Origin: Chromobacterium sp. IIBBL 290-4
GTDB taxonomy: Bacteria; Pseudomonadota; Gammaproteobacteria; Burkholderiales; Chromobacteriaceae
Assembly (NCBI RefSeq): GCF_024207115.1
Contig: NZ_CP100128.1
Location: 3,844,001-3,908,000, forward strand
Direction of reading: 5' to 3'
Length of the DNA stretch: 64,000 bases
In this document: piece after piece, positions 53,613 to 64,000 of the stretch
Layout of the letters: each line of letters starts with the position of its first letter
How positions within the stretch are numbered: position 1 is the stretch's first letter
Made by a program: the position numbers and the translations under genes
The notes under the pieces: model-generated
Seen by the model: only the letters and a program-made list of their open reading frames with translations
Databases searched by the model: none
What the model was told of the DNA's origin: nothing

Positions 53613-54797
53613 ATGAGCAAACCTCAGGGCATTACTGTGCTGGGGGCGACGGGCAGCGTGGGTTGCAATACCCTGGATGTCATTTCCCGTCATCCCGAAC
53701 GTTATCGCGTGGTGGCGCTGACCGCGCATCGCCAGCTGGACAAGCTGTTTGAGCAGGCCTGCCGTTTTCGGCCGGAGTATCTGGTGGTGGCGGATGAAGC
53801 TTCCGCGCTTGCTTTGCAGGCCAGGCTTGCCTCCAGCGGCGTGGTGGCCGAAGTGCTGCATGGGCCCGAGGCGCTGATTCAGGTGGCTACTTTGCCGCAG
53901 GTCGATGCCGTGATGGCCGCCATCGTCGGCTCGGCGGGCTTGCCCTCCGCCTTGGCGGCGGCGTGCGCAGGCAAGCGCATCTTGCTGGCCAATAAAGAAT
54001 CGCTGGTGGTGGCCGGGCGTCTGTTCATGGATGCCGTCCGCGCTGGCGGCGCGCAGTTATTGCCTGTCGATAGCGAGCACAGCGCCATCTTCCAGTCCTT
54101 GCCGGCCGATTATGCCGGCGATCCGGACGCTTCGGGCATCCGCAATATCATTCTGACCGCCTCCGGCGGTCCGTTTCGTTCCCGCTCCGCTCAGGAAATG
54201 CTGAATGTCACGCCGGAAGACGCTTGCCGTCATCCCAACTGGAGCATGGGGCGGAAAATCTCCGTCGATTCGGCGACCTTGATGAACAAGGGCCTGGAAG
54301 TGATAGAGGCGCGCTGGCTGTTCAATGTCGCGCCCAGCCGCATCCAGGTGGCGGTGCATCCGCAAAGCGTGATCCATTCGATGGTTCAGTACAAAGACGG
54401 TTCGGTGCTGGCGCAGCTGGGTTCGCCGGATATGCGCACGCCCATCGCCTGCGCGCTGGCGTGGCCGGAGCGGATCGAGGCGGGCGTTGAGTCGCTGGAC
54501 TTCTTCTCTTTGTCGGATTTGAGCTTCGAAAAGCCGGATCTGCAGCGCTTTCCTTGCTTGCGGCTGGCTTTTGACGCGCTGGAAACCGGCGGCGACGCGC
54601 CGGCGGTGCTGAATGCGGCCAATGAGGCGGCGGTGGCGGCGTTTCTGGATGGCCGATTGCGTTTTGTCGATATCGCCAAGGTGGTGGAAGAAACCATGGC
54701 CGGCGTGTCGGCGGCGGCGAGCGACACCTTGGAGGCTTTGTTGGCAAAAGATGCCGAGGCCAGGCGCTTCGCCGAGGGCAGGGTGGCCGCATGTTGA
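53613..54797 (+). CDS. dxr: 1-deoxy-D-xylulose-5-phosphate reductoisomerase
   Basis: 394 residues. NADPH-binding [13 protein letters not shown] near the N-terminus, metal/substrate residues in [13 protein letters not shown] and LTASGGPFR, then [22 protein letters not shown]-terminal [11 protein letters not shown]. Catalyses the second step of the MEP pathway, after the dxs product at 6-8 kb. Overlaps rseP by 7 bp. Confidence 0.97.
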   Translation: MSKPQGITVLGATGSVGCNTLDVISRHPERYRVVALTAHRQLDKLFEQACRFRPEYLVVADEASALALQARLASSGVVAEVLHGPEALIQVATLPQVDAVMAAIVGSAGLPSALAAACAGKRILLANKESLVVAGRLFMDAVRAGGAQLLPVDSEHSAIFQSLPADYAGDPDASGIRNIILTASGGPFRSRSAQEMLNVTPEDACRHPNWSMGRKISVDSATLMNKGLEVIEARWLFNVAPSRIQVAVHPQSVIHSMVQYKDGSVLAQLGSPDMRTPIACALAWPERIEAGVESLDFFSLSDLSFEKPDLQRFPCLRLAFDALETGGDAPAVLNAANEAAVAAFLDGRLRFVDIAKVVEETMAGVSAAASDTLEALLAKDAEARRFAEGRVAAC

Positions 54798-56134
54798 CGC
54801 TGTTGGCTTTCCTGGCGGCCATCGGCCTGTTAGTGACCTTTCATGAGCTTGGCCACTACTTGGTCGCCAAGCTGTGCGGCGTCAAGGTGTTGAGGTTTTC
54901 TTTGGGCTTTGGCGCGCCCTTGCTGCGTTTCCGCCCGCGGGAAACTGAATGGGTCATTTGTCCGATCCCACTGGGCGGCTATGTGCAAATGCTGGACGAG
55001 CGGGAGGGCTTCGTGCCCTTGTCCGAGCGGCCGCGCGCATTTACCAGCCAGAACGTGTTCAAGCGGATGGCGATCGTCGCGGCGGGGCCTGTGGCGAATC
55101 TGTTGCTGGCGGTGTTGCTTTACTGGGTGGTGGTGGCGCAGGGCGTGCCGCAGTTGCGGCCTTTGATCGGTTCTGTGGCGCCGCAGACGCCGGCCGCGGC
55201 AGCCGGCTTTTTGCCCGGCGACCGCATTGTGTCGGTTTCGGGCCAGGCGGTAGCCAATTGGCAGGATGTGCGCATGCAATTGGCGGATGCGGCCATGTCT
55301 TCCTCTTCCGTCTCCGTAGCGGTGGCTACGCCGGATGGCAAGGGCGCCAGCCGCGTGCTGGAAGCGCAGCGCTTTGGCGAAAAGATGGTCGAGGCCATGC
55401 AGCAAGGCGAGGCGGGTTTCATGCCGGCTCGTTTTTTGCCGAAGATCGGCGCGCTTGAGCCGCAAGGCGCGGCTGCCAAGGCCGGAATGAAAACGGGTGA
55501 CTGGCTGACGGCTGTGAATGGCCGTCCGCTGGCTTCGTGGACGGAGTGGGTGCAGATCATCCGCAATAGTCCCGGGAAGGATTTGAAGGTGACCATCCGC
55601 CGCGAGGGCAAGTCTCAGGAAATCGCCTTGCGCCCTAGCTCGGTGACGGAAGGCGACGAGGTGGTCGGCCGCATCGGCGTGGCGCCTTCGCCGGACGAAG
55701 CCTGGAATCGCTCCTTGTCGTTCACCATGCATTACGACGGCGCCTTGGCCTTGCTTGAGGCGGCGCGCAAGACGGCGAACACATCCTGGATGAGCTTGAA
55801 ATTCCTGGGGAATATGCTGATTGGCCACGCGGCCTTGAGCAATTTGTCCGGCCCGCTGACCATCGCCACGGTGGCGGGGCAGACCGCGAGCGAAGGCCTG
55901 GTTTCCTATCTGGAATTTTTGGCGCTGATCAGCGTCAGCATAGGCATTTTGAATCTATTGCCCATACCGGTTCTGGATGGCGGCCACTTAATGTATTATG
56001 TCGCGGAGCTGGTCAGAGGCAAGCCCGTGAGTGAACGGGCGCAATTGCTCGGACGAAAGATTGGTTTCATCTTGCTGGCGTCTTTGATGGCGTTCGCCAT
56101 GCTGAATGATTTCAGCCGCCTATTTGGGGGTTAA
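54791..56134 (+). CDS. rseP: RIP zinc metalloprotease RseP
   Basis: 447 residues, site-2 protease. Zinc site HELGH at residues 18-22 in the first helix and the third ligand in [13 protein letters not shown] in a later helix. Two PDZ domains lie in the periplasmic loop ([11 protein letters not shown], then [19 protein letters not shown]). Cuts anti-sigma factor RseA within the membrane in the envelope stress response and clears signal-peptide remnants. Followed by bamA after 9 bp. Confidence 0.96.
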   Translation: MLTLLAFLAAIGLLVTFHELGHYLVAKLCGVKVLRFSLGFGAPLLRFRPRETEWVICPIPLGGYVQMLDEREGFVPLSERPRAFTSQNVFKRMAIVAAGPVANLLLAVLLYWVVVAQGVPQLRPLIGSVAPQTPAAAAGFLPGDRIVSVSGQAVANWQDVRMQLADAAMSSSSVSVAVATPDGKGASRVLEAQRFGEKMVEAMQQGEAGFMPARFLPKIGALEPQGAAAKAGMKTGDWLTAVNGRPLASWTEWVQIIRNSPGKDLKVTIRREGKSQEIALRPSSVTEGDEVVGRIGVAPSPDEAWNRSLSFTMHYDGALALLEAARKTANTSWMSLKFLGNMLIGHAALSNLSGPLTIATVAGQTASEGLVSYLEFLALISVSIGILNLLPIPVLDGGHLMYYVAELVRGKPVSERAQLLGRKIGFILLASLMAFAMLNDFSRLFGG

Positions 56135-56143
56135 AACACACCT

Positions 56144-58456
56144 ATGAAATTGAAGCTACTTGCAGCCGCAGTGCTGGGGTTGTCGATGGCATCCGCCGCC
56201 ATGGCCGCCGAACCGTTTGTAGTCAAGGACATCCGCGTTGAAGGCCTGCAACGGACCGAGCCCGGCACCGTCTTCAACTACCTGCCGGTCAAGGTGGGCG
56301 ATACGTTTACCGATGCCAAAGCCCAGGAGTCCATCAAGGCCCTGTTCAATACCGGCTTCTTCAACGATGTGCGTATCGAGAACCGCGGCAGCACCTTGAT
56401 TGTGACTGTGGCCGAACGGCCGGTGATCACGCAGCTCAACATCAACGGCGCCAAAGAGTTCAGCAAGGACCAGCTGAAAAAGGCGCTGAAGGATAACGGC
56501 TTCGCCGAGTCGCTGATTTTCGATCAGGCGCTGCTGGATGGCGCAGTGCAAGAGCTGAAGCGTCAGTATTACAGCCGCGGCAAGTATTCGGTGCAGATCA
56601 CGCCGTCGGTGACCAAGCTTGAGCGCAACCGCGTTTCGGTGACATTGGATGTCAGCGAAGGCACCACCGCCCGCATCAAGGAAATCCGCATTGTCGGCGC
56701 CAAGGCTTTCTCGCAGTCCAATCTGCTGGACGAGTTCAGCCTGACTACCGGCGGCTGGCTGTCCTGGATCACCAAGGACGACCAGTACTCCAAGCAAAAG
56801 CTGACCGGCGATCTGGAAAAGCTGCGCGCTTTCTACCAGAACCAAGGCTATATGGAGTTCTCCATCGACACCTCCCAGGTGTCGATCAGTCCTGAAAAAG
56901 AGGACATGTATCTGATCGTCAATGTGCACGAGGGCAAGAAGTTCACCGTGTCCGATGTGCGCTTGGCGGGCGATCTGAAAGTGCCGGAAGCCGATCTGCG
57001 CAAGCTGATCAGCATCAAGAGCGGCGAGACCTTCAATAACGAGAAGGTGACCGAGTCGGTCAAGGCCATCAGCGATCGCCTGGGCGAAGAGGGTTACGCT
57101 TTCGCCAACGTGAATGTGTTGCCTGATATCGATCACGAGAAGCAGACTGCCGCCTTCACCTTCTTTGTCGATCCGGGCCGCAAGACCTATGTCCGCCGCG
57201 TGAATATCGCAGGCAACAGCAAGACCCGCGATGAAGTGGTGCGCCGCGAATTGCGCCAGTTGGAAGGCGCGCCTTACAACTCCGCCAATGTGAAGCGCAG
57301 CAAGGAGCGTCTGGAGTTGCTGGGCTATTTCGAAGATGTGAATATCGAAACGCCGGCCGTGTCCGATGCGCCTGATCAGGTCGATATGAACATCAACCTG
57401 AAAGAGCGCTCCACCGGCAGCATCTCCGGCAGCTTGGGTTATGTCCAGGGCGAAGGCCTGGTGCTGGGCGCCAATATTTCCCAGAGCAATATCTTTGGTT
57501 CTGGCAAGTACATGTCGATCGGCATGAGTACCGGCAAGGTCAATAAAAACTACGCCTTGTCGTTTACCGACCCGTACTTCACCGAGGATGGCGTCAGCCT
57601 GGGCTATGATCTGTATGACCGTGTCTACAACCCGGATGCTACGTCGATTTCCGCGTACAAAACCGGCACCGTAGGCGCCGATGTGCGGATGAGCGTGCCT
57701 ATCACCGAGTATGACCGGATCAATTTCACGCTGGGCGCTGAAAAAACCGACATCACCACGTACGATAACAGCCCTCAGCAATACATCGACTTCGTCAAGC
57801 AGTACGGCAACAGCAACTACACGGTGCTGGGCACAGTGGGCTGGGGTCGCGACACCCGCGACAGCGCCTTGTGGCCGACGCGCGGCGCGTCGATCAGCGT
57901 CAACCTGAATGCCGGCCTGCCAGGCGGCACCATGCAGTACTATCAGCTGACCCATAAGCAAAGCTGGTTCTTCCCGCTGAGCAAGACGTTTACGCTGATG
58001 CTGAACGGCGAGCTGGGCTATGCTGACGGTTATGGCAAGACCAAGGTGCTGCCGTTCTTCCAGAACTTCTATCTGGGCGGCATCGGTTCGGTTCGCGGCT
58101 ACGACAACAGCAGCATTGGTCCGCAAGATGCGAACGGTAACTTCATCGGCGGTAACCGCAAGGCAGTGGCGAACGCGGAGTTGCTGTTCCCGATGCCTGG
58201 GATGAAAGACAACAAGTCGGTCCGCCTGAGCTTGTTCCTGGATGCGGGCACCTTGTGGAACACCAACTGGACGCCTGGCGCGAACGATCCGCGCATTTCC
58301 AACAGCGCCCAAGGCGGGCTGCGTTACTCCACGGGTTTGGCGGTGACTTGGTTGTCGCCGGTAGGACCGATGAAATTCAGCTTTGCCAGACCGTTGAAGC
58401 GTGAGCCGAACGACAAGCTGCAGCAATTGCAAGTGCAGATGGGTGCCACGTTCTAA
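56144..58456 (+). CDS. bamA: outer membrane assembly factor BamA
   Basis: 770 residues: signal peptide (LKLLAAAVLGLSMASAAMAAEP), five POTRA domains (about residues 25-420), then the 16-stranded Omp85 barrel. The lid-loop motif is SVRGYDNSSIGP (VRGF in many BamA proteins) and the last residue is Phe (QMGATF), the usual barrel signal. Core of the BAM complex that inserts outer-membrane proteins, presumably including BcsC. Next to skp, the normal order. Confidence 0.97.
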   Translation: MKLKLLAAAVLGLSMASAAMAAEPFVVKDIRVEGLQRTEPGTVFNYLPVKVGDTFTDAKAQESIKALFNTGFFNDVRIENRGSTLIVTVAERPVITQLNINGAKEFSKDQLKKALKDNGFAESLIFDQALLDGAVQELKRQYYSRGKYSVQITPSVTKLERNRVSVTLDVSEGTTARIKEIRIVGAKAFSQSNLLDEFSLTTGGWLSWITKDDQYSKQKLTGDLEKLRAFYQNQGYMEFSIDTSQVSISPEKEDMYLIVNVHEGKKFTVSDVRLAGDLKVPEADLRKLISIKSGETFNNEKVTESVKAISDRLGEEGYAFANVNVLPDIDHEKQTAAFTFFVDPGRKTYVRRVNIAGNSKTRDEVVRRELRQLEGAPYNSANVKRSKERLELLGYFEDVNIETPAVSDAPDQVDMNINLKERSTGSISGSLGYVQGEGLVLGANISQSNIFGSGKYMSIGMSTGKVNKNYALSFTDPYFTEDGVSLGYDLYDRVYNPDATSISAYKTGTVGADVRMSVPITEYDRINFTLGAEKTDITTYDNSPQQYIDFVKQYGNSNYTVLGTVGWGRDTRDSALWPTRGASISVNLNAGLPGGTMQYYQLTHKQSWFFPLSKTFTLMLNGELGYADGYGKTKVLPFFQNFYLGGIGSVRGYDNSSIGPQDANGNFIGGNRKAVANAELLFPMPGMKDNKSVRLSLFLDAGTLWNTNWTPGANDPRISNSAQGGLRYSTGLAVTWLSPVGPMKFSFARPLKREPNDKLQQLQVQMGATF

Positions 58457-58475
58457 TCGATGTGAGGATGAAATC

Positions 58476-58970
58476 ATGAAAGCATGGAAACAGTGGCTGG
58501 CGGTTTTGTCCTTGGCAGCGCTGCCGGTTTTGCCGACGCATGCGGCAGACTTTAAGCTGGGCTTCATCAATGTGGAGCGCATCTATCGCGAGGCGGGCGC
58601 GTCCATCGCCATCTACAAAAAGCTGGATCAGGAGTTCGCGGTTCGGCGGGATGAGTTGAAAAAGATGGAGGCGCGCGCCAAGGATCTGGAGTCGCAGCTT
58701 GGCAAGAATAGTTTGTCCCAGGATGACCGCAAGCGCTTCGAGCGCGAGTACGCCAGCCTGGATCGCGACTACCGCGCCAAGTCCCGCGAGTTCGGAGAAG
58801 ACTATAACCAGCGCCGCAACGAGGAGTTCGCCGGCGTGACCGAGCGCGCCAACCGCGCGCTCAAGGACATCGCTCAGCGCGAGCAGTATGATTTGATCCT
58901 GCAGGAAGCGGCATACATCAATCCGAAGTATGATCTGACCCCGCAAGTGCTCAAAGAGCTCGACAAGTAA
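58476..58970 (+). CDS. skp: OmpH/Skp-family periplasmic chaperone
   Basis: 164 residues. Signal peptide (QWLAVLSLAALPVLPTHA), then KLGFINVERIYREAGASIAIYKKLDQEF and a long charged coiled coil. Skp is a jellyfish-shaped trimer that carries unfolded outer-membrane proteins to BamA. The ATG at 58476 follows GAGGA; an upstream in-frame start overlapping bamA would hide the signal peptide. Confidence 0.93.
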   Translation: MKAWKQWLAVLSLAALPVLPTHAADFKLGFINVERIYREAGASIAIYKKLDQEFAVRRDELKKMEARAKDLESQLGKNSLSQDDRKRFEREYASLDRDYRAKSREFGEDYNQRRNEEFAGVTERANRALKDIAQREQYDLILQEAAYINPKYDLTPQVLKELDK

Positions 58971-58992
58971 GCGCCCACTTTCAACCGGAGTA

Positions 58993-59019
58993 AGCCGACC
59001 CCGGGTCGGCTTTGTTTTT
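58993..59019 (+). terminator. terminator abutting the lpxD start
   Basis: AGCCGACC (58993-59000) and GGTCGGCT (59004-59011), 3-nt loop, then TTGTTTTT. It ends one base before the lpxD ATG and would cut skp from lpxD unless read through. Confidence 0.7.
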
Positions 59020-59020
59020 G

Positions 59021-60067
59021 ATGTCCTACACACTCGCATATATCGTAGAGCAGCTGGGCGGCGAATTGCGCGGCCCGGATATGACGGTGAGCCGCCTGGC
59101 GCCGTTGGAAAGCGCGGCCGCCGACGAGATCGCTTTTGTCGCCAGCCCGAAATTCCGCCGCCAGATGCAGGCTAGCGGCGCGGGCGCCTTGATCGTCACC
59201 GCGGCTCTGGCGGAGGAGTCGGAAGGCAAGTCGCTGATTGTGGCGGCTGATCCCTATCTGTATTTCGCCCGTCTGGCGACCTTGTTTCATCCGCCCAAGA
59301 CGCCGCGCGCCGGCATTCATCCGCGGGCTGTCGTCGGGGAGGATTGCCGTATCGCAGCCAGCAGCGAGGTCGCCGCCAATGCCGCGATCGGCGACAGGGT
59401 CGTCATCGGCGAACGCTGCCGCATCATGCCTGGCGCCGTGGTGGGCGACGATTGCGTCATCGGCGACGATGTCACGCTTTATCCTAACGTGACGATTTAT
59501 CACGGCTGCCGGATCGGCAACCGCGTCGGCGTGCATTCCGGCAGCGTGATCGGCGGCGACGGCTTCGGCCTGGCCTGGGACAAGGACCATTGGTTCAAGA
59601 TTCCGCAGACCGGCCGCGTGGTGCTGGAGGACGATGTCGAGATCGGCGCCAATACCACGGTGGACCGCGGCGCGCTGGTGGATACGGTGATCCGCAAGGG
59701 CGCCAAGATAGACAATCTGGTGCAGATTGCCCATAACGTCGAAATCGGCGAGCATACCGCCATCGCCGGTTGCGTCGGCATCGCCGGCAGCACCAAGATA
59801 GGCGCGCGCTGCACTGTAGGCGGCGCGGCGATGTTCGTCGGCCACATCGAAGTGGCGGATCGTACCCATATCGGCGGCGGCACCCTGGTGTCGAAGTCGA
59901 TCAAGGAGGCGGGGACTTACGCGTCCTCCTACCCATTGCAAAGCATGAAGGACTGGCTGTCCAACGCCGTCCACGTGCGCCATCTGGATGATTTCGCCAA
60001 GCGCGTCAAGCAGCTTGAGCGGGAACTGGAAACACTGAAAAAATCGAAGGAAGAACCTCATGAGTGA
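59021..60067 (+). CDS. lpxD: UDP-3-O-acylglucosamine N-acyltransferase LpxD
   Basis: 348 residues from the ATG at 59021 ([18 protein letters not shown]); a TTG at 59012 is possible. N-terminal uridine-binding domain, then left-handed beta-helix hexapeptide repeats ([20 protein letters not shown] onward) and a C-terminal helix pair. Catalytic His in [12 protein letters not shown]. Adds the second (N-linked) hydroxy-acyl chain in lipid A synthesis. No Shine-Dalgarno adjoins the start; a terminator hairpin does. Overlaps fabZ by 8 bp. Confidence 0.95.
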   Translation: MSYTLAYIVEQLGGELRGPDMTVSRLAPLESAAADEIAFVASPKFRRQMQASGAGALIVTAALAEESEGKSLIVAADPYLYFARLATLFHPPKTPRAGIHPRAVVGEDCRIAASSEVAANAAIGDRVVIGERCRIMPGAVVGDDCVIGDDVTLYPNVTIYHGCRIGNRVGVHSGSVIGGDGFGLAWDKDHWFKIPQTGRVVLEDDVEIGANTTVDRGALVDTVIRKGAKIDNLVQIAHNVEIGEHTAIAGCVGIAGSTKIGARCTVGGAAMFVGHIEVADRTHIGGGTLVSKSIKEAGTYASSYPLQSMKDWLSNAVHVRHLDDFAKRVKQLERELETLKKSKEEPHE

Positions 60068-60512
60068 ACACGCTGTCTCGATCGATGTCCGCGAGATCAT
60101 GCGCTGCCTGCCGCATCGTTACCCTTTCCTGCTGGTTGACCGCGTCACCGAGCTGGAACCGAACGTGCGCATCAAGGCGCTGAAGAACGTCACCATCAAC
60201 GAGCCGTTCTTCGCCGGCCACTTCGAACAATATCCGGTGATGCCGGGCGTGCTGATCATCGAGGCGCTGGCGCAGGCCGCCGGCATCCTGGCGATCAAGA
60301 GCCAGGGCGAGCGCTCGGAGAATGAACTGTATTTCTTCGTCGGCATCGACAACGCCCGCTTCAAGCGCCAAGTGGTGCCGGGCGACCAACTGGTGTTCGA
60401 AGTGAGCCAGATGACCGTCAAGCGCGGCATCGGCAAGTATGCCGCCCGCGCGCTGGTAGACGGCCAAGTGGCCTGCGAAGCCGAAATCATGTGCGCCCGC
60501 CGCGAGGTGTAA
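60060..60512 (+). CDS. fabZ: 3-hydroxyacyl-ACP dehydratase FabZ
   Basis: 150 residues, hot-dog fold. Active-site His in [14 protein letters not shown] and Glu in [16 protein letters not shown]. Removes water from 3-hydroxyacyl-ACP, competing with LpxA and LpxD for the same acyl pool, which explains its place between their genes. Overlaps lpxD by 8 bp; lpxA begins 2 bp after the stop. Confidence 0.97.
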   Translation: MSEHAVSIDVREIMRCLPHRYPFLLVDRVTELEPNVRIKALKNVTINEPFFAGHFEQYPVMPGVLIIEALAQAAGILAIKSQGERSENELYFFVGIDNARFKRQVVPGDQLVFEVSQMTVKRGIGKYAARALVDGQVACEAEIMCARREV

Positions 60513-60514
60513 GC

Positions 60515-61291
60515 ATGGCCATCCATCCGACCGCAGTTGTAGATCCCAAGGCACAGATCGCCGACGACGTGGAAATCGGCGCGTACTCCATCATCGGCCC
60601 CAATGTCAGCATCGGCGCCGGCAGCTGGATCGGCCCGCACGTGGTGATCGAAGGCCATACCCGCATCGGCAAGAACAACCGCGTATTCCAGTTCTGCTCG
60701 CTGGGCGCCATCCCGCAGGACCTGAAATACGCCGGCGAGCCGACTAGGCTGGAAATCGGCGACAACAACACCATTCGCGAGTTCTGCACCTTCAACACCG
60801 GCACGGTGCAGGATGGCGGCGTCACCCGCATCGGCAGCGACAACTGGATCATGGCCTATGTCCACATCGCGCACGATTGCCAGGTAGGCAACCACATCAT
60901 CCTGGCCAATAACGCGACGCTGGCCGGCCACGTGCATCTGGGCGACTGGGTGTTCCTGGGCGGTTTCACCAGCGTGCACCAATTCGTCATCGTCGGCGAA
61001 CATGCGATGACGGCGTTCGCCAGCGCGGTGGCGCAGGACATTCCTGCCTATGTGACGGCGCATGGCAATCGCGCGGTGCCCTCCGGCATCAACGCGGAAG
61101 GCATGAAACGCCGCGGCTTCACGCCGGAGCAGATCCGCCGCGTGCGCAATGCCTACAAGACCTTGTACCGCCAAGGCTTGAGCTACGACGAGGCCAAGAC
61201 AGCCATCCTGGCCGAGGCCGGCGAAGGGCATGTCGAGCTGGAGCCCTTCGTGCGCTTCTTCGGCCAGTCGGCGCGAGGCATCATCCGCTGA
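60515..61291 (+). CDS. lpxA: UDP-N-acetylglucosamine acyltransferase LpxA
   Basis: 258 residues. Left-handed beta helix of hexapeptide repeats ([20 protein letters not shown]), catalytic His in [13 protein letters not shown], and the C-terminal helical domain with [15 protein letters not shown]. First step of lipid A synthesis. Acyl length selection cannot be read reliably from the residues I see. Confidence 0.97.
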   Translation: MAIHPTAVVDPKAQIADDVEIGAYSIIGPNVSIGAGSWIGPHVVIEGHTRIGKNNRVFQFCSLGAIPQDLKYAGEPTRLEIGDNNTIREFCTFNTGTVQDGGVTRIGSDNWIMAYVHIAHDCQVGNHIILANNATLAGHVHLGDWVFLGGFTSVHQFVIVGEHAMTAFASAVAQDIPAYVTAHGNRAVPSGINAEGMKRRGFTPEQIRRVRNAYKTLYRQGLSYDEAKTAILAEAGEGHVELEPFVRFFGQSARGIIR

Positions 61292-61295
61292 GCTT

Positions 61296-62468
61296 ATGAG
61301 CGATCAACTGTTCAAGCGCAAAGGGGCCTTGAAAATCGCCATGGTGGCCGGAGAGGCCTCGGGCGACTTGCTGGCCGCTCATTTGATGGATGCGCTGCGT
61401 GCGCATCGGGCCGATGTCGAGTTCGCAGGCATCGGCGGGCCGCGGATGGAAGCCCGCGGCTTTAACAGCATGGTGCCGCAGGAAAAGCTGGCGGTCCGAG
61501 GCTACTCCGAGGTATTCAAAAGCCTGCCGGAGTTGCTGAAGATACGCCGTCAGTTGCGCGATCAATTGCTGGCTGAAAAGCCGGATGTCTTCATCGGCGT
61601 GGATGCGCCCGACTTCAATCTGGCTCTGGAAGGAGCTTTGAAAAAGGGCGGCATTCCTACGGTGCATTACGTCAGTCCTTCGGTCTGGGCCTGGCGCCCG
61701 GAGCGGGTGCAGAAAATCGGCAAGGCGGTCAATCACGTATTGTGCCTGTTCCCGATGGAGCCTCCCTTGTACCGCCAGGCCGGCGTGCCGGTGACTTATG
61801 TCGGCCATCCATTGGCCAGCGAGATTCCGCTGGAGCCGGACATGGACGCGATGCGCGACCAGCTGGGCGTGCCGCGCAATGTGCCGGTGTTCACCTTGAT
61901 GCCGGGCAGCCGCAAGAGCGAGCTGGAATACATGGTGCCGGTGTATCTGGATACAGCCAGGTTGTTGCTGCGCCAGTATCCCGATGCCCAATTCCTGGTG
62001 CCGTTGGCCACGCGCGCCACTGTGGACTTGTTTGAGCAGATGCTGTCGCGCTTCAAGGCGCGCGATCTGCCGATCCGCCGACTGTTTGGCCACGCGCAGA
62101 TGGCAGCCATCGCCAGCGACGTGGTGCTGGTCACCAGCGGCACGGCCACGCTGGAAGTGGCTTTGACCAAGCGGCCCATGGTGATCAGCTACAAGCTTTC
62201 CAGCCTCACCTACCGTCTGGTCAAGCGCAAGATCAAGCTGCCTTACGTAGGTTTGCCGAATATCCTGTGCAACCGCTTTGTCGTGCCGGAGTTGCTGCAA
62301 AAAGACGCCACGCCGGAAAAGCTGGCGGCGGAAATGCAGCGGCTGTTTACCGATACGGCGGCGCGCAAGGATATGGCGCAGGCTTTCACCGAGTTGCAGC
62401 TGGCTCTGCGGCAGGATACCGCCACCCGCGCCGCGCGCGCGGTGCTGGAGGTGGCGCGATGCCATTGA
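61296..62468 (+). CDS. lpxB: lipid A disaccharide synthase
   Basis: 390 residues from the ATG at 61296. GT19 glycosyltransferase: [19 protein letters not shown] at the start, [14 protein letters not shown] and [12 protein letters not shown], then [16 protein letters not shown]. Joins UDP-diacylglucosamine and lipid X. Overlaps rnhB by 10 bp. Confidence 0.96.
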   Translation: MSDQLFKRKGALKIAMVAGEASGDLLAAHLMDALRAHRADVEFAGIGGPRMEARGFNSMVPQEKLAVRGYSEVFKSLPELLKIRRQLRDQLLAEKPDVFIGVDAPDFNLALEGALKKGGIPTVHYVSPSVWAWRPERVQKIGKAVNHVLCLFPMEPPLYRQAGVPVTYVGHPLASEIPLEPDMDAMRDQLGVPRNVPVFTLMPGSRKSELEYMVPVYLDTARLLLRQYPDAQFLVPLATRATVDLFEQMLSRFKARDLPIRRLFGHAQMAAIASDVVLVTSGTATLEVALTKRPMVISYKLSSLTYRLVKRKIKLPYVGLPNILCNRFVVPELLQKDATPEKLAAEMQRLFTDTAARKDMAQAFTELQLALRQDTATRAARAVLEVARCH

Positions 62469-63055
62469 GTCCGCTGCTCGCGGGAGTGGACGAGGCTGGG
62501 CGCGGCCCTCTGGCCGGCGCGGTGTTCGCCGCGGCGGTGGTTTTGGATCCCGCCAAGCCGATTGCTGGTTTGGCGGACTCCAAGGTGCTGAGCGAGGCGA
62601 AGCGCGATGCCTTGGCGGAGTTGATCAAGCGCGATGCGCTGGCTTGGTGCATCGCCAGCGCCAGCGTGGATGAAATCGACAAGCTCAACATCCTGCACGC
62701 CACCATGCTGGCCATGACGCGGGCCGTGGAGGGCTTGTCGGTCACCCCGGATCTGGCCCAGATAGACGGCAACCGCGTGCCCAAGCATCTGCCGGTGCCG
62801 GGCGAGGCCATCGTCAAGGGCGACGCCAAAGTGCAGGCTATCTCAGCAGCGTCCATCCTGGCCAAAACCGCGCGCGACGCGGAGCTGGTGGCCTTGGATG
62901 GCCGTTATCCGCAATATGGCTTCGCCCGGCACAAGGGCTATCCCACCGCGGAGCATCTGGCGGCGATAGAAGCGCACGGCGTGCTGGCCGAGCATCGCAA
63001 AACTTTCGGCCCGGTCAAGGCATGGCTGGCGCGCCAGCAGGGGCAGCTGTTCTGA
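62459..63055 (+). CDS. rnhB: ribonuclease HII
   Basis: 198 residues. The acidic active site is in [17 protein letters not shown] and IDGNRVPK, with [24 protein letters not shown]. Removes single ribonucleotides from DNA and RNA primers. The ATG at 62459 overlaps lpxB; longer upstream frames lie in lpxB and are rejected. Confidence 0.96.
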   Translation: MPLSPLLAGVDEAGRGPLAGAVFAAAVVLDPAKPIAGLADSKVLSEAKRDALAELIKRDALAWCIASASVDEIDKLNILHATMLAMTRAVEGLSVTPDLAQIDGNRVPKHLPVPGEAIVKGDAKVQAISAASILAKTARDAELVALDGRYPQYGFARHKGYPTAEHLAAIEAHGVLAEHRKTFGPVKAWLARQQGQLF

Positions 63056-63056
63056 A

Positions 63057-63572
63057 ATGGACGCGGATCAATCAGCCAAACGCTGCTTTCCGCCGGTGGT
63101 CGATGCCCAGACGCGAGTCCTGATTCTGGGCTCCTTGCCGGGGGATGCTTCCTTAAAAGCCAGCCAGTATTACGCCCATCCGCGCAATGCGTTTTGGGCT
63201 TTGTTAGGCGGGCTCATCGGCGTGGATTTGCCAACTTTTCCTTATGAGGCCCGCCTGCAAGCCTTGCTTGCCCGCGGCGTCGGCCTTTGGGATGTGATCG
63301 CCGAGGCCGACCGCAAGGGCAGCCTGGATGCGGCCATCCGCAATCAAACCCATAATGCTTTGTCGGAGCTGATCTCCAGCCTGCCGCTGCTGCAAGCGGT
63401 GGCCTTCAACGGCGGCACGGCGGCGAAGCTCGGTCGGCGGCAATTGCATGGCCTTGCTGAAGGCGTAGCGATGCTGGACTTGCCGTCCAGCAGCCCGGCT
63501 TATACGCTGCCCTTAGAGAAAAAGTCGCTGGCTTGGGCCGATCTTGTTCCTTACCTGAGCCAGAAGATATAA
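63057..63572 (+). CDS. hypoxanthine/deoxyinosine DNA glycosylase (UDG superfamily family 6)
   Basis: 171 residues. The N-terminal motif VLILGSLPGDASLKASQYYAHPRNAFW matches family 6 uracil-DNA-glycosylase-like enzymes, and LPSSSPAYTLPLEKK is the C-terminal motif (Ser in place of the UDG His). These excise deamidated adenine (hypoxanthine) from DNA. Starts 1 bp after rnhB, so it is probably cotranscribed with it. Confidence 0.88.
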   Translation: MDADQSAKRCFPPVVDAQTRVLILGSLPGDASLKASQYYAHPRNAFWALLGGLIGVDLPTFPYEARLQALLARGVGLWDVIAEADRKGSLDAAIRNQTHNALSELISSLPLLQAVAFNGGTAAKLGRRQLHGLAEGVAMLDLPSSSPAYTLPLEKKSLAWADLVPYLSQKI

Positions 63573-63650
63573 GCCTGTCTTGAATTGACGCGCATCGTCG
63601 CCATGTCTGCATGGCATTCGCATTGAAATAATCTCTTTGAGGTGATTCTT

Positions 63651-64000
63651 GTGAGCGATGTCCCATATTGCCAGATGAGCGAGGAGGTGGCCGTAGCGGG
63701 CCTGGCGCAGGCTCCGGTTGCGCTCAACATCCTGATCATGGGCGGCACGTTGTTTCTAGGCCGCCACATTGTCGAAGCCGCGTCGGCGCGCGGGCATAGG
63801 CTCACATTATTCAACCGCGGCCGGCAGAATGACGCCTTGTTTCCCGACATGGAAAAACTGAGAGGTGACCGCGACGCGGACATGTCGGCCCTTCAGGGGC
63901 GGCGCTTCGATGTCGTCATCGATCCATCGGCTTATCGGCCGGAGCAGGTTGAGCGGCTGTTGCGCGTGCTGGGCGAGCCGCCGGGGCTCTACGTCTTGGT
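63651..64000 (+). CDS. NAD-dependent epimerase/dehydratase (N-terminal part)
   Basis: Starts at GTG 63651 behind GAGGTGA and runs off the right edge after about 116 residues. The Rossmann fold begins after a 24-residue extension: LNILIMGGTLFLGRHIVEAASARGHRLTLFNRG, with a GGTxFLGR nucleotide-binding loop of the extended/atypical SDR type. The visible part is too short to name a substrate. Confidence 0.75.
   Translation, partial: MSDVPYCQMSEEVAVAGLAQAPVALNILIMGGTLFLGRHIVEAASARGHRLTLFNRGRQNDALFPDMEKLRGDRDADMSALQGRRFDVVIDPSAYRPEQVERLLRVLGEPPGLYVL

Noticed and set aside
56156..58582. Long minus-strand frame opposite bamA
   Set aside because: Antisense image of BamA with no recognised motif.

Overview
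This window looks like chromosomal DNA of a GC-rich betaproteobacterium of the Neisseriales, most like Chromobacterium or a close relative. That placement rests on protein style, gene order and the mix of core and accessory genes. No rRNA or tRNA gene was seen, so it stays an inference.

Layout. Positions 1-5.5 kb: lptF (cut by the window edge) diverges from pepA-holC, followed by an acidic repeat protein and a PduO-type cobalamin adenosyltransferase. 5.5-9.1 kb (minus strand): xseB-ispA-dxs and a translationally coupled K+ channel-like gene. 9.3-15.9 kb: a short-chain dehydrogenase and a complete peptide-type ABC importer (binding protein, two permeases, fused double ATPase). 16.4-18.2 kb: a LysR regulator diverging from a PACE-family and an SMR-family efflux protein. 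18.5-34.2 kb: an enterobacterial-style cellulose locus. bcsQ-A-B-Z-C plus a small lipoprotein run rightward and converge on bcsE-F-G, which sit behind a periplasmic sugar-binding-like protein. BcsA (PilZ domain) and BcsE (RxGD site) should make synthesis c-di-GMP dependent, and BcsG should add phosphoethanolamine. BcsZ has Asn where the E. coli enzyme has its catalytic Asp.

34.2-42.1 kb is the most accessory part. An AT-rich stretch carries a secreted aerolysin homologue without the N-terminal lectin lobe. After valS comes an AT-rich fragment of an HNH-nuclease polymorphic toxin with its immunity gene. Then follow a 12-bp minisatellite, a 100-nt nested palindrome, a C4-type antisense RNA fold and a Bro-N antirepressor. 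42.1-48.7 kb holds metabolic and transport genes (PhzF-like isomerase, ChaA-type antiporter, class III aminotransferase, formyltransferase, nitronate monooxygenase). 48.9-63.6 kb is the classical conserved cluster rpsB-tsf-pyrH-frr-uppS-cdsA-dxr-rseP-bamA-skp-lpxD-fabZ-lpxA-lpxB-rnhB, followed by a deoxyinosine glycosylase. The last gene is cut by the right edge.

Convergent gene ends at 29.5 kb and 47.3 kb share inverted REP-like hairpins that begin with GTAGGGCGGA-type sequence and supply the TAG stop codons of the flanking genes. The strongest candidates for new biology are the lectin-less aerolysin, the binding protein and lipoprotein tied to the cellulose genes, the BcsZ active-site change, and the toxin-immunity / C4-antirepressor island beside valS.
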